Notes under the pieces: generated by a model
Seen by the model: the letters and a program-made list of their open reading frames with translations, nothing else
Told to the model about the DNA's origin: nothing
Database searches by the model: none
NCBI GenBank assembly: GCA_039105265.1
Contig: JAPFFF010000011.1
Span: 5,574,550-5,638,549, forward strand
Reading direction: 5' to 3'
DNA: 64,000 bases
From: Tritrichomonas musculus
Lineage: Eukaryota; Parabasalia; Tritrichomonadida; Tritrichomonadidae
Program-made: the position numbers and the translations under genes
Shown: positions 31,801 through 41,500 of the stretch, piece by piece
Position numbering within the stretch: the first letter of the stretch is position 1
Layout of the letters: each line of letters opens with the position of its first letter

Positions 31801-32663
31801 AGAGTTTATCCCACATCCTTAATGGTTGCATTTGCAAATACCCTGAATACACTGGTCGCCACAACAGAATTCAAAGCATCATCGTCCAACATGTTAAAGA
31901 GCTTCCTGACGTCGAAGAGATTTATACTGACAACTCAATACATTTGCCTGGCATTCCTGAGGAGCTCGCACGCTTACGTCCTGACATTATAGCGTGGATC
32001 AAAAACCGCTCCAAATGCATCATTATTGAAATTAGCATTCCTTATGCGTCAAAGCAATGGAATGCCGACACTCTGGAGACTGCTTACAACCACAAAATGA
32101 ATAAGTATAGCAGTCTGATTACCTTCGTTCGTAATCAAGGTATTAATGTGGTTTATGGAGCGGTTATTGTTTCGTCTGTTGGTGCGGTTTATCAAGAATC
32201 TATTAAAGACATCAATAGAATTTTCATTGATCGCAAAAAGTGTAAGACGATCATTAAACGATTGGCAATCAATGCTATCATTGGTTCTTTGGATGTATGG
32301 AACCATAATACAAAGGCCAATTCAAATCCAGCACTCTCTATTACACAGAACATGAGTGGTCCTAGCTTGGTTGAAATCAAAGCATTAGAGGATAATAATG
32401 GTGTTTCATCGGAGGTCACACATAGATTTAACAATAAACCTGTTTCACTTGATACCTCTAATATTATCCCCTCTAGTATTCAAGTCTCAATTAATGGTAG
32501 AACTCTCAACTCTTCTGAATACTTCTTTAAGAGTTCTTCAGATGATGACATGTTAAGTGAAAATGACTATCTCAGTGACAAGGATTTTTCTGACCTTTCA
32601 GAGTATGGTTCAGAAACGAGCATTGGTTACAACCTTGATAATTCTGCTATTCAATCTCCTTAA
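22836..32663 (+). CDS. E1 polyprotein: 3x Myb, 6 zinc fingers, R2-type RT, RLE endonuclease; 3,275 aa
   Basis: Order of parts: conserved N-terminus (1-180); Gln/Asn/Ser-rich linker (~185-490) of NQSI-type units; a second conserved block (~535-640); Myb-like repeats at ~693-738, ~742-788 and ~926-975 (Trp-spaced, e.g. KWTIDDDVILLKLF); zinc-finger module 1 at ~1161-1315 (CFVDEC, CHKPGC, CSLC fingers); module 2 at ~1509-1675 (CPIC, CRVPGC, CNTC); reverse transcriptase ~2390-2640 with ALDFKNAFGSVPH, GTKQGCPVSPLLFN and the catalytic AYADDILL; endonuclease ~2975-3075 with CPNCLKHGKSC..H..C, RHN, then RPD...IIIEIS (PD-(D/E)XK). The protein should bind tRNA-Met DNA, nick it and prime reverse transcription there. 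It is about three times longer than R2 of insects, and the Myb repeats precede the fingers, the reverse of R2. No stop or frameshift. Start ATG chosen from its sharing among all copies. Confidence 0.93.
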   Translation: MAYSYSAPNKDSNHANFSNFHQNFISNLQNISDQTSNFSTSPQISHSLPYNNLNDIHTFENSNYNDIFSPTNFQIFNNLSNNSDQYLCKKQYYTTFDPKHNTISYHTYFNLSFKKLESQDLSFNDKIKLKIVDDPDVLISNEISDPDSSSISDDDEDFNYKATNSFLSNDFFNDIASFEDCEYSIQHSQQSRSIQLSQQSQSSQHSHHSQMQPTPVQLSNNQSSLNYLNLNQSIFIQPDDNQMIQTQQTQIQSTNNQSIPIQSILEKSNLNQQNLDQSFSYQSSSIRQSLERTVDNQMIHNQSNQNQSILIQRNDNQLIQKQQFPVQLTNNVPNLNHLNHEQSFSNQLIQIQQTIDRTNNNKSILKQPIDNQSIKTRLSLGQADNNLSNHNQSIQEQSILDHPSIEHSIDNQMTQKQRIPDQTSGNQSDFDQSITNLPISVNRSCLDLPGQDQSNSDQSSHEQSNQDHLSNNYSIQNLPTHPHSINPIHELSIHDQSSNKQSQKPNINHQHESSKDHLPSPSCNTKDNQNDIFDSSNYSKKTSYLKHSDPTINTKRTYVTFDPRSKEIIYTNYQILSLSKLEGQNLTFKEKIDKGLIIDPYSQISNEDEEICQTFNRSDSVDSFNSIDENNYKSTEFEYADINPSFDVLQQSNETAKEVQIFPNHNNNIDSNNDQSYQQGKSKLIPSRFRNSKFSESDDKYIKEKVLSDVIPDWSEIGKHINKSPRSCRDRYFNYLSDIILSPKWTIDDDVILLKLFSSIGPQWKAIYKWFPNHTPANIRSRCQSICSDYEAPETQTKTIINNHHCNNQTNFIQTLHEEDQPKVEPVYYQQFNSEDLSIHSFNKHQQPPYEDFPLNQVNNLSSVSSSAIVNFQDSNMSTSTGSSLDRSYNCDFLPDQSAKANDSSDESPALKLSYPNHSLIVQDMNKWNETDIEHLIALFKSHGSNWDFIAHQFTNHSPDEIRNKFLELFPDYFSDDEESPLSNQPKQISTNSQQALPPMDDIETFQLPSSEEDTDSSFSSSTLHYPSSIYNTWNVPFSDIPALIDNPSYPQHGVTHDLLENHQCSLASSSNENLTFNNNRIDLNYSSNLNSSLPLQNTQNNFLHNLINCLKCIDDDDTKHMLDELKICHLPHLDSPISMESSIFDLIESSTVWPKFTINSCFVDECSYVGKTEGQVRVHYSSARKVPVARCRDELINTVAYLAHRDIITIYDLENGNVRLPEKQMLYCHKPGCGYATERDCNIRTHRKGHGAFLKRIENLGRFWGTLKSWIIDLNRVPTIGEFLGEGEMWACSLCDYITSNSMNIKDHIAQAHKIKTGDRENAITTITLKFKFDDQYSPEVINHTCCPNPYNKHVIDDVDIVDKNDIQSNDISGVNDKTESPMVFPSNEYECHNDYPDNNNVNAVVPTSDSSFLHCPDPLDDLFNNTLELFSPEGLSNCKSDAKTFNDLLKLALSFEGDHFKMLLTRLRDAPTCSRINLTNHNLSSIEVSDILRSIDPSQWPSLDNLHCCPICNSSFLSISEVFDHFRTHNNINVDQNIANYDELLYAVRLMLNEDSFNCIIIKPDGSFNTMMNTNCICRVPGCNFIGKNKDGLASHMDRSNEVNHVTFRQAVLRYGPFYGSLKAHFLISNKSPALIDLFRGKAINFYKCNTCNSLLPLSVNFINNHYAHSHPSKTQLDSIDKVTTVSLTVTSNIHDLSNTHISDTRKLIENAVNELRDNISTKELLKTQDKIYRNLFEDSDNDTNEEASLQFHIRPELIKNRNSNFKENIHITDHQNSTQDTIKEEDSGYIPQIPSHSKLLINISDNASSLQSSLFPCSLQENMPEDLLKTQNNSCLKSIANSTEDVTPICQQNNKLSQNTEKIDAIPKSSAYSVRNPSSNSLSQTCINDLSPPLDVLSNRSSPVNTSLRNRPETLINRFSNCSLTKMNKRSDVNDLTQNNQHNDDSFYSNNDTKTFPDTYHEQLRKNYDLPSYKDNPTRCTNLSSQPVKVKRAPVISYFRTRSPLNGGTNRSKSNIVDSTRGVLFTNDVEKSSSSSLANDLILNENNTQKMIALAMRWYNESKLRGSPHLPKLDRQKRKLITSGLSELFESELIPLIQKYNPDNLGDIDEDTKWIAFEGAFEEALHRMRCHVAVKLNLDPNRIYSQRYKKRWINKSTDELACIQLTINRLRKLAADIDTINNSDDENDNRQVRQAESRLLSSLSVIKNEDKMRFFGTTDTIAILDEVRNKGENVSQCALWLELTIEELIKDEMNLKNASLHAERIREAYSENPKKTLNNYILSKANPECSINEELLYDFFSKSFYKEEDEFIPDDENGLFALSSCFSEEDKNEFINYIENRDLIENVIESRKYESAAGPDALDYSIYKLAKTKAAEFIRLIIQITNSRARVPQSWKCSIMRLIYKKGDPSLPENWRPISVSNALYRIVSCVWARAINSFNIRNHIFSPQQKGFMEGINGCSDNSAIISEIFYDAMRSHKSVFITALDFKNAFGSVPHALIIDCLKKKGFPKQFVHLIDNVYTGSTTNIMTSKFTSRDICINRGTKQGCPVSPLLFNLCLEPLFKAINSINAEDGCTVSMNGERARFSIMAYADDILLIANSRNGMERMLETCNRFCDFTKMTLAPTKSCSFGYEWIFNSRRGLFSGFNICGEEIPFVGLEESIRYLGTPISARKCAKIKTSAEYFVKAKNKIEKIIQSDLMIVQKIHAIKTFIIPSLDFILENGQMKLAHVNKLDQFISSQINKIIGANIPRAVKHASWKDGGLSIPSLREKADVGRVKALIRMITNSDPNIRLLIYSAINNERIKRNIPVASNDEKHSFFNWSSSLTTTERKGTNSIVQRARKSLKTLNLELTNECNDDDEFINSTLDNSELNAFKLIDTETNKDVIFQSSKNISLFLTNQRRSRWNAAITSPSMHLHAFYSLKDNPLSSEFLIKQQYPMNDTIVKFAIKARTNNLGTPEFDELINGKEHTPCPNCLKHGKSCIQSLSHILNGCICKYPEYTGRHNRIQSIIVQHVKELPDVEEIYTDNSIHLPGIPEELARLRPDIIAWIKNRSKCIIIEISIPYASKQWNADTLETAYNHKMNKYSSLITFVRNQGINVVYGAVIVSSVGAVYQESIKDINRIFIDRKKCKTIIKRLAINAIIGSLDVWNHNTKANSNPALSITQNMSGPSLVEIKALEDNNGVSSEVTHRFNNKPVSLDTSNIIPSSIQVSINGRTLNSSEYFFKSSSDDDMLSENDYLSDKDFSDLSEYGSETSIGYNLDNSAIQSP

Positions 32664-32873
32664 TGAAAATGAATCAAGGAGTTCACCTTCTGCCCTCTCT
32701 CAATCTTGATGTCCTTGCATTCAATTTTGAGAAACACATTCAATTTTGATGTTTTCCTTTAGAATTCTGTTTCCGACCTTTTTTTTTTCTTTTTTTAAGT
32801 AACGTTCTTTATATTTTGACTGTATTAGTCTCCTAAATATCTATTACTCTTATGCTTTATTATTAAACATTTT
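32664..32873 (+). other. 3' UTR of E1, probable RT recognition region
   Basis: 210 bp after the TAA. Contains repeated CAAT(C/T)TTGATGT and ATTCAATTTTGA words and a poly-pyrimidine tract (TTTTTTTTTCTTTTTTT). It is nearly identical in E4 and E5. R2-type RTs recognise the 3' UTR RNA to start target-primed synthesis; that role here is inferred. Confidence 0.6.
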
Positions 32874-32888
32874 GTCACGCCCAAAGCA
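32874..32888 (+). repeat. 15-bp tRNA-Met 3' fragment at the E1/E2 junction
   Basis: GTCACGCCCAAAGCA between the last base of E1 and the GATTTTTTTTT start of E2. It is both the 3' duplication of E1 and all that remains of the tRNA in front of E2. Confidence 0.93.
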
Positions 32889-35800
32889 GATTTTTTTTTA
32901 TTTTTTCTCCTTTACCTTTTCATATTTAAATGGCATATTCGTATTCAGCTCCCGACAAGGATTCTATCCATGCTAATTTTTCTAACTTTCACCAAAATTT
33001 TATTTCTAATCTTCAAAATATCTCCGACCAAACCTCAAATTTTTCAACCTCACCACAAATATCTCATTCTTTACCTTATAACAATCTCAATGATATCCAT
33101 ACTTTTGAAAATTCAAATTATAACGATATATTTTCCCCTACAAATTTCCAAATTTTTAACAATTTATCAAATAATTCTGATCAATATTTATGCAAAAAAC
33201 AATATTATACTACGTTTGACCCAAAACATAATACTATTTCTTATCATACATATTTTAATCTTTCGTTCAAGAAATTAGAGTCCCAAGACCTTTCATTTAA
33301 TGACAAAATTAAACTTAAAATTGTTGACGATCCTGATGTTCTTATTTCTAACGAAATTTCAGACCCTGATTCTTCTTAGATAAGTGATGATGATGAGGAT
33401 TTCAATTACAAAACAACTAATTCGTTCTTAAGTAATGACTTTTTCAATGATATAACCTCTTTTGAAGACTGTGAGTATTCAATTCAACATTCACAACAAT
33501 CTCGATCTATACAACTTTCGCAGCAATCGCAATCGTCGCAGCATTCACATCATTCTCAAATGCAACCTACTCCAGTTCAATTAAGTAATAATCAATCAAG
33601 TCTTAATTATCTAAATCTAAATCAATCAATCTTCATTCAACCAGCTGACAATCAAATGATCCAAACACAACAAACTCAGATTCAATCAACTAATAATCAA
33701 TCAATCCCAATTCAGTCAATTCTAGAAAAATCTAATCTCAATCAACAAAACCTTGATCAATCATTCAGTTATCAATCATCCTCAATACGTCAAAGTCTTG
33801 AGCGAACAGTTGATTATCAAATGATTCATAATCAATCAAATCAAAATCAATCAATTCTCATTCAACGTAATGATAATCAACTAATTCAAAAACAACAATT
33901 TCCCGTTCAACTAACAAATAATGTTCCAAACCCTAATCACTTAAATCATGAGCAATCGTTTAGTAATCAATTGATACAATTACAACAAACGATTGATCGA
34001 ACAAATAACAATAAATCAATTCTTAAGCAACCAATTGATAATCAATCAATTAAGACGAGATTATCTCTTGGTCAAGCAGATAACAACCTATCCAATCATA
34101 ATCAATCGATTCAAGAACAATCTATTCTTGATCATCCAAGCATTGAACATTCAATTGATAATCAAATGACCCAAAAGCAACGAATTCCTGATCAAACATC
34201 TGGTAATCAATCAGATTTTGATCAATCAATCACCAATCTTCCAATTAGTGTTAATCGTTCATGCCTTGACCTTCCAGGTCAAGATCAATCAAATTCTGAT
34301 CAATCTAGCCACGAGCAATCAAATCAAGATCATTTATCCAATAATTATTCAATCCAAAATCTACCAACTCATCCTCATTCAATTAATCCTATTCATTAGT
34401 TATCCATTCACGATCAATCTTCAAATAAACAAAGCCAGAAACCTAATATAAACCATCAGCATGAATCATCTAAAGATCATTTACCCTCACCGTCTTGTAA
34501 TACTAAAGATAATCAAAATGATATATTTGATTCTTCAAATTACTCCAAAAAGACATCATATCTTAAACATTCTGACCCAACAATCAATACAAAACGAACT
34601 TATGTTACTTTTGATCCTCGAAGTAAAGAAATCATTTATACAAATTACCAGATTTTATCATTAAGCAAACTAGAAGGACAAAACTTAACATTTAAAGAGA
34701 AGATTGATAAAGGATTAATTATAGATCCTTATTCACAAATTTCTAATGAAGATGAGGAAATTTGTCAAACCTTTAATCGTTCTGATAGTGTTGACTCTTT
34801 TAACTCTATTGATGAAAATAATTATAAACCCACAGAATTCGAATATGCTGATATTAATCCTTCGTTCGATGTTTTACAGCAGTCTAATGAAACTGCAAAA
34901 GAAGTTCAAATATTTCCAAATCATAATAATAATATTGATTCAAACAATGATCAATCATATCAGCAAGGAAAATCTAAACTTATTCCCTCTCGTTTTCGCA
35001 ATTCTAAATTTTCAGAATCAGATGATAAATACATCAAAGAAAAAGTTCTTTCAGATGTGATTCCTGACTGGTCAGAAATTGGAAAACACATAAATAAGTC
35101 TCCCAGATCGTGTCGTGACAGATACTTCAACTATCTGTCTGATATAATTCTATCTCCAAAATGGACGATTGATGATGATGTAATCCTTCTCAAACTATTC
35201 AGCTCTATTGGTCCTCAATGGAAGGCAATATATAAATGGTTTCCTAATCACACACCTGCAAATATACGTTCGAGATGTCAAAGCATCTGTTCAGACTACG
35301 AAGCTCCTGAGACTCAAACTAAAACAATTATCAATAATCATCATTGTAATAATCAGACTAATTTTATCCAGACTCTTCATGAGGAAGATCAGCCAAAAGT
35401 TGAACCAGTATATTATCAACAATTTAATTCTGAAGATTTGTCAATCCATTCATTTAACAAACATCAACAGCCTCCTTATGAGGACTTTCCTTTGAACCAG
35501 GTTAATAATCTCTCATCTGTCTCCTCATCTGCTATTGTTAATTTTCAAGATTCTAATATGTCAACCTCAACTGGTAGCTCACTTGATAGATCATATAATT
35601 GTGATTTCTTACCAGATCAGAGCGCCAAGGCCAATGATTCTTCAGACGAATCTCCAGCATTAAAGCTATCTTATCCAAACCACTCACTAATTGTTCAGGA
35701 TATGAATAAATGGAATGAAACGGATATTGAACATTTAATTGCTCTTTTCAAATCTCACGGATCTAATTGGGATTTCATTGCTCATCAATTTACGAACCAC

Positions 35801-38511
35801 TCACCAGATGAAATTCGGAACAAATTTTTGGAACTCTTCCCTGATTACTTTTCAGATGATGAAGAATCACCTCTTTCCAATCAGCCGAAACAAATATCTA
35901 CAAATAGCCAACAGGCTTTACCTCCAATGGATGATATTGAAACATTTCAACTTCCTTCCTCAGAAGAAGATACTGACTCCAGTTTTTCTTCCTCGACTTT
36001 ACACTATCCTTCCTCTATCTATAATACTTGGAACGTTCCTTTCTCTGATATTCCCGCTCTAATTGATAATCCCTCTTATCCACAGCATGGAGTCACTCAT
36101 GATCTCCTGGAAAACCATCAATGTAGTCTTGCCTCTTCCTCAAATGAGAACTTAACCTTTAATAATAACAGAATAGATTTGAATTACTCTTCTAATCTCA
36201 ACTCATCTCTCCCGCTACAAAATACTCAAAATAATTTTTTACATAATCTCATTAATTGCTTAAAGTGCATTGACGATGATGATACGAAACATATGCTAGA
36301 TGAACTTAAGATCTGCCACCTTCCTCATTTAGACTCACCGATCTCAATGGAATCGTCAATATTCGACCTTATTGAGAGTAGTACTGTTTGGCCGAAGTTC
36401 ACTATCAATTCTTGCTTTGTCGATGAATGTTCATATGTGGGCAAAACAGAAGGTCAAGTCAGAGTTCATTACTCAAGTGCTCGCAAGGTTCCGGTGGCCA
36501 GATGCAGGGATGAGTTGATAAACACTGTCGCATACCTGGCACACCGTGATATTATAACCATATATGACTTGGAGAATGGAAATGTCAGATTACCAGAGAA
36601 ACAGATGCTTTACTGCCACAAACCTGGCTGCGGATATGCGACAGAAAGAGACTGCAATATTCGTACACACAGAAAGGGACACGGTGCTTTCCTTAAACGT
36701 ATCGAAAACTTGGGAAGATTTTGGGGAACTCTCAAATCATGGATTATTGATTTAAACCGCGTTCCCACAATCGGTGAATTCTTAGGAGAAGGTGAAATGT
36801 GGGCTTGTAGCCTTTGTGACTATATTACATCCAACTCTATGAATATCAAAGACCACATTGCTCAAGCTCACAAAATCAAAACTGGTGATAGAGAGAACGC
36901 AATCACCACAATTACTCTCAAATTTAAATTTGATGATCAATATTCTCCAGAAGTTATCAACCACACTTGTTGTCCTAACCCTTATAACAAACATGTAATA
37001 GACGACGTTGATATTGTTGATAAGAATGATATTCAGTCGAATGATATCTCTGGTGTCAATGACAAAACTGAATCGCCAATGGTCTTCCCTTCTAATGAAT
37101 ATGAATGTCACAATGATTATCCTGATAATAATAATGTTAATGCCGTGGTTCCCACTTCCGACAGTTCCTTTCTACATTGCCCTGATCCTTTAGATGATTT
37201 ATTTAACAACACACTAGAATTATTTTCCCCAGAAGGTCTCTCAAATTGCAAAAGTGACGCAAAGACTTTTAATGATCTCCTCAAGTTAGCGTTATCTTTT
37301 GAAGGGGATCATTTCAAAATGCTATTAACTAGATTAAGAGATGCTCCTACTTGTTCTCGCATAAATCTCACCAATCACAATCTCTCTTCAATTGAGGTTT
37401 CAGATATACTTAGAAGTATAGATCCTTCACAATGGCCGTCATTGGACAACCTTCATTGTTGTCCTATCTGTAATTCCTCATTTTTATCTATCTCTGAGGT
37501 TTTTGATCATTTTAGGACTCATAACAATATCAATGTTGATCAAAACATTGCAAATTATGATGAACTTCTTTATGCAGTTCGCCTAATGCTCAATGAGGAT
37601 TCATTCAATTGTATTATCATTAAACCTGATGGATCATTTAATACAATGATGAATACGAACTGCATTTGCAGGGTTCCTGGATGCAATTTTATTGGCAAAA
37701 ACAAGGACGGCCTTGCTTCACACATGGATCGCAGCAATGAAGTAAACCATGTCACTTTTCGACAAGCAGTCCTTAGATATGGTCCATTTTATGGTTCCCT
37801 CAAAGCACACTTCCTCATTAGCAACAAGTCACCAGCCCTCATCGATCTCTTCAGAGGAAAAGCTATTAACTTCTACAAGTGTAATACATGTAACAGTTTA
37901 TTGCCACTTAGTGTTAACTTTATAAATAATCATTATGCACATAGTCACCCTTCAAAGACGCAACTCGACTCAATTGACAAAGTAACCACGGTTTCCCTCA
38001 CAGTTACGTCTAATATACACGATCTTAGTAATACACATATCTCAGACACTCGAAAACTTATTGAGAATGCAGTTAACGAACTCAGAGATAATATTAGTAC
38101 TAAGGAACTCCTCAAAACTCAAGATAAGATTTATCGCAATCTATTTGAGGATTCAGATAATGATACAAATGAAGAAGCAAGCCTGCAATTCCATATTAGA
38201 CCAGAGTTAATTAAGAACAGAAACAGTAACTTTAAGGAGAATATACATATTATTGACCATCAAAATTCAACCCAAGACACAATCAAGGAAGAAGACTCAG
38301 GTTACATTCCTCAAATTCCTTCTCACTCCAAACTTTTGATTAACATCTCTGACAATGCTTCATCTCTTCAAAGCTCTCTGTTTCCTAGTTCATTACAAGA
38401 GAATATGCCAGAAGATCTTCTTAAAACTCAGAATAACAGTTGCCTCAAATCAATAGCTAACTCCACTGAAGATGTCACTCCTATCTGTCAGCAGAATAAC
38501 AAACTATCTCA
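32889..38511 (+). mobile_element. E2: 3'-truncated copy, about 5.6 kb
   Basis: Begins like the others but with CATATTTAAATGG for CGCTTTTTAATGG before the start codon. It is collinear with E1 to codon ~1,866 and then switches at 38,509-38,511 to inverted E3 sequence. RT, endonuclease and 3' UTR are absent, so it cannot move by itself. Confidence 0.92.
32930..38511 (+). pseudogene. E2 polyprotein remnant, two nonsense codons and 3' loss
   Basis: Same domain order as E1 through the Myb repeats and both zinc-finger modules. It is interrupted by TAG at 33377-33379 (TCG in E1) and TAG at 34397-34399 (GAG in E1), and loses everything after the finger region. Between the second stop and the junction the frame is open, and reads through the junction for 10 codons of unrelated frame to a stop at 38,540-38,542. 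Other differences from E1 are few, so the decay is recent. Confidence 0.9.
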
Positions 38512-41500
38512 AAAGAATGTCATCTGCATAAGCCATGATTGAGAATCTCGCTCTTTCACCATTCATTGAAACTGTGTATCCATCTTCAGCATTGATTGAA
38601 TTAATAGCCTTAAATAGCGGCTCTAAGCATAGATTGAAAAGAAGAGGGGACACTGGACAGCCTTGTTTAGTTCCACGATTAATACAAATGTCGCGAGAGG
38701 TGAACTTACTCGTCATAATATTTGTTGTGGAACCAGTGTAAACATTATCAATAAGATGAACGAACTGTTTGGGAAATCCCTTCTTTTTTAGACAGTCAAT
38801 GATCAGTGCATGAGGCACCGAGCCGAATGCATTCTTAAAGTCTAATGCTGTGATGAAAACGCTTTTATGTGAACGCATCGCATCATAAAAAATCTCTGAG
38901 ATAATTGCCGAGTTATCACTGCATCCATTAATTCCTTCCATAAATCCTTTTTGTTGGGGTGAGAATATGTGATTTCTGATGTTGAAGGAGTTTATTGCTC
39001 TCGCCCAAACACAACTCACAATTCTGTATAACGCATTGGAAACCGAAATCGGTCGCCAATTCTCAGGAAGAGATGGATCACCTTTTTTATAGATTAGTCT
39101 CATGATTGAGCATTTCCAACTCTGAGGCACTCTAGCTCTTGAATTAGTGATTTGAATGATCAACCTAATGAATTCTGCGGCTTTGGTTTTAGCTAATTTA
39201 TAAATTGAATAGTCAAGTGCATCTGGTCCAGCCGCAGATTCATATTTCCTTGATTCAATGACCTTTTCGATGAGATCTATGTTTTCAAAGTATTTAATAA
39301 ATTCATTTTTATCTTCTTCAGAAAAACAGCTGCTAAGGGCGAACAATCCATTTTCATCATCTGGAATGAATTCATCCTCTTCTTTGTAAAATGATTTGGA
39401 GAAGAAGTCATACAGCAATTCTTCATTAATACTGCATTCAGGATTCGCTTTGCTGAGGATGTAATTATTAAGTGTCTTTTTCGGGTTTTCAGAGTATGCT
39501 TCTCGAATTCTCTCAGCGTGCAGGCTTGCATTTTTTAAATTCATTTCATCCTTAATTAATTCTTCAATAGTTAATTCCAACCATAAAGCACACTGACTGA
39601 CATTTTCGCCTTTATTTCTCACTTCATCGAGGATAGCTATGTTATCTGTTGTGCCAAAGAATCTCATCTTGTCTTCATTTTTAATCACGGATAAACTACC
39701 AAGGAGTCTTGATTCTGCTTGTCGGACTTGTCTGTTGTCATTCTCATCATCACTGTTATTGATAGTGTCAATATCTGCTGCAAGCTTGCGGAGACGTTTA
39801 ATAGTCAGTTGAATGCATGCCAGCTCATCAGTAGATTTATTGATCCAACGTTTTTTATACCTTTGAGAGTAAATACGGTTTGGGTCAAGATTTAACTTAA
39901 CAGCAACATGACATCTCATTCGATGTAAAGCTTCTTCAAACGCACCTTCGAAAGCTATCCATTTAGTATCTTCGTCAATATCACCTAGCTTATCAGGATT
40001 GTATTTTTGTATCAATGGGATAAGTTCACTTTCGAATAGTTCTGACAGTCCTGATGTGATAAGCTTGCGTTTTTGTCTGTCAAGTTTAGGAAGGTGAGGT
40101 GAACCTCTGAGTTTCGATTCATTATACCATCGCATGGCTAACGCGATCATTTTCTGCGTGTTATTCTCATTTAAAATCAAGTCATTAGCCAGAGAGGAAG
40201 AGGAGGATTTCTCAACATCATTGGTGAAAAGAACACCGCGTGTTGAATCAACTATATTTGACTTTGAGCGGTTCGTCCCACCATTCAGTGGAGATCGAGT
40301 TCGAAAATAAGAAATAACTGGAGCACGTTTGACTTTAACTGGCTGGCTTGAAAGATTCGTACAACGAGTAGGGTTGTCCTTGTAGCTGGGCAGATCGTAG
40401 TTTTTACGTAGCTGCTCGTGATATGTGTCTGGAAATGTATTGGTGTCATTATTAGAGTAAAAAGAATCATCATTGTGTTGATTATTTTGGGTGAGATCAT
40501 TGACGTCTGAGCGTTTATTCATTTTGGTGAAACTACAATTAGAGAAGCGATTTATCAATGTTTCTGGTCGATTTCGAAGAGAAGTATTAACTGGAGAAGA
40601 ACGGTTTGATAGTACATCAAGGGGAGGACTGAGGTCATTGATGCAAGTTTGAGATAACGAGTTGCTCGAAGGATTACGAACACTATACGCGCTAGATTTA
40701 GGAATAGCATCTATCTTTTCGGTATTCTGAGATAGTTTGTTATTCTGCTGACAGATAGGAGTGACATCTTCAGTGGAGTTAGCTATTGATTTGAGGCAAC
40801 TGTTATTCTGAGTTTTAAGAAGATCTTCTGGCATATTCTCTTGTAATGAACTAGGAAACAGAGAGCTTTGAAGAGATGAAGCATTGTCAGAGATGTTAAT
40901 CAAAAGTTTGGAGTGAGAAGGAATTTGAGGAATGTAACCTGAGTCTTCTTCCTTGATTGTGTCTTGGGTTGAATTTTGATGGTCAGTAATATGTATATTC
41001 TCCTTAAAGTTACTGTTTCTGTTCTTAATTAACTCTGGTCTAATATGGAATTGCAGGCTTGCTTCTTCATTTGTATCATTATCTGAATCCTCAAATAGAT
41101 TGCGATAAATCTTATCTTGAGTTTTGAGGAGTTCCTTAGTACTAATATTATCTCTGAGTTCGTTAACTGCATTCTCAATAAGTTTTCGAGTGTCTGAGAT
41201 ATGTGTATTACTAAGATCGTGTATATTAGACGTAACTGTGAGGGAAACCGTGGTTACTTTGTCAATTGAGTCGAGTTGCGTCTTTGAAGGGTGACTATGT
41301 GCATAATGATTATTTATAAAGTTAACACTAAGTGGCAATAAACTGTTACATGTATTACACTTGTAGAAGTTAATAGCTTTTCCTCTGAAGAGATCGATGA
41401 GGGCTGGTGACTTGTTGCTAATGAGGAAGTGTGCTTTGAGGGAACCATAAAATGGACCATATCTAAGGACTGCTTGTCGAAAAGTGACATGGTTTACTTC

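Larger units (their letters stand above)
22794..32873 (+). mobile_element. E1: full-length R2-like non-LTR retrotransposon in tRNA-Met, 10,080 bp
   Basis: Runs from the base after the tRNA 3' end to the base before the next 15-bp duplication. It has a 42-bp 5' leader, one ORF (22836-32663) and a 210-bp 3' UTR ending ATTATTAAACATTTT with no poly(A). There are no LTRs. Restriction-like endonuclease, R2-type RT, no tail and fixed target place it in the R2/NeSL-type group of early-branching LINEs. It looks intact and is closest to the tRNA. Confidence 0.9.

Noticed and set aside
38504-38542. E2/E3 fusion as a new chimeric gene
   Set aside because: Each frame ends within a few codons after the junction; there is no in-frame fusion.
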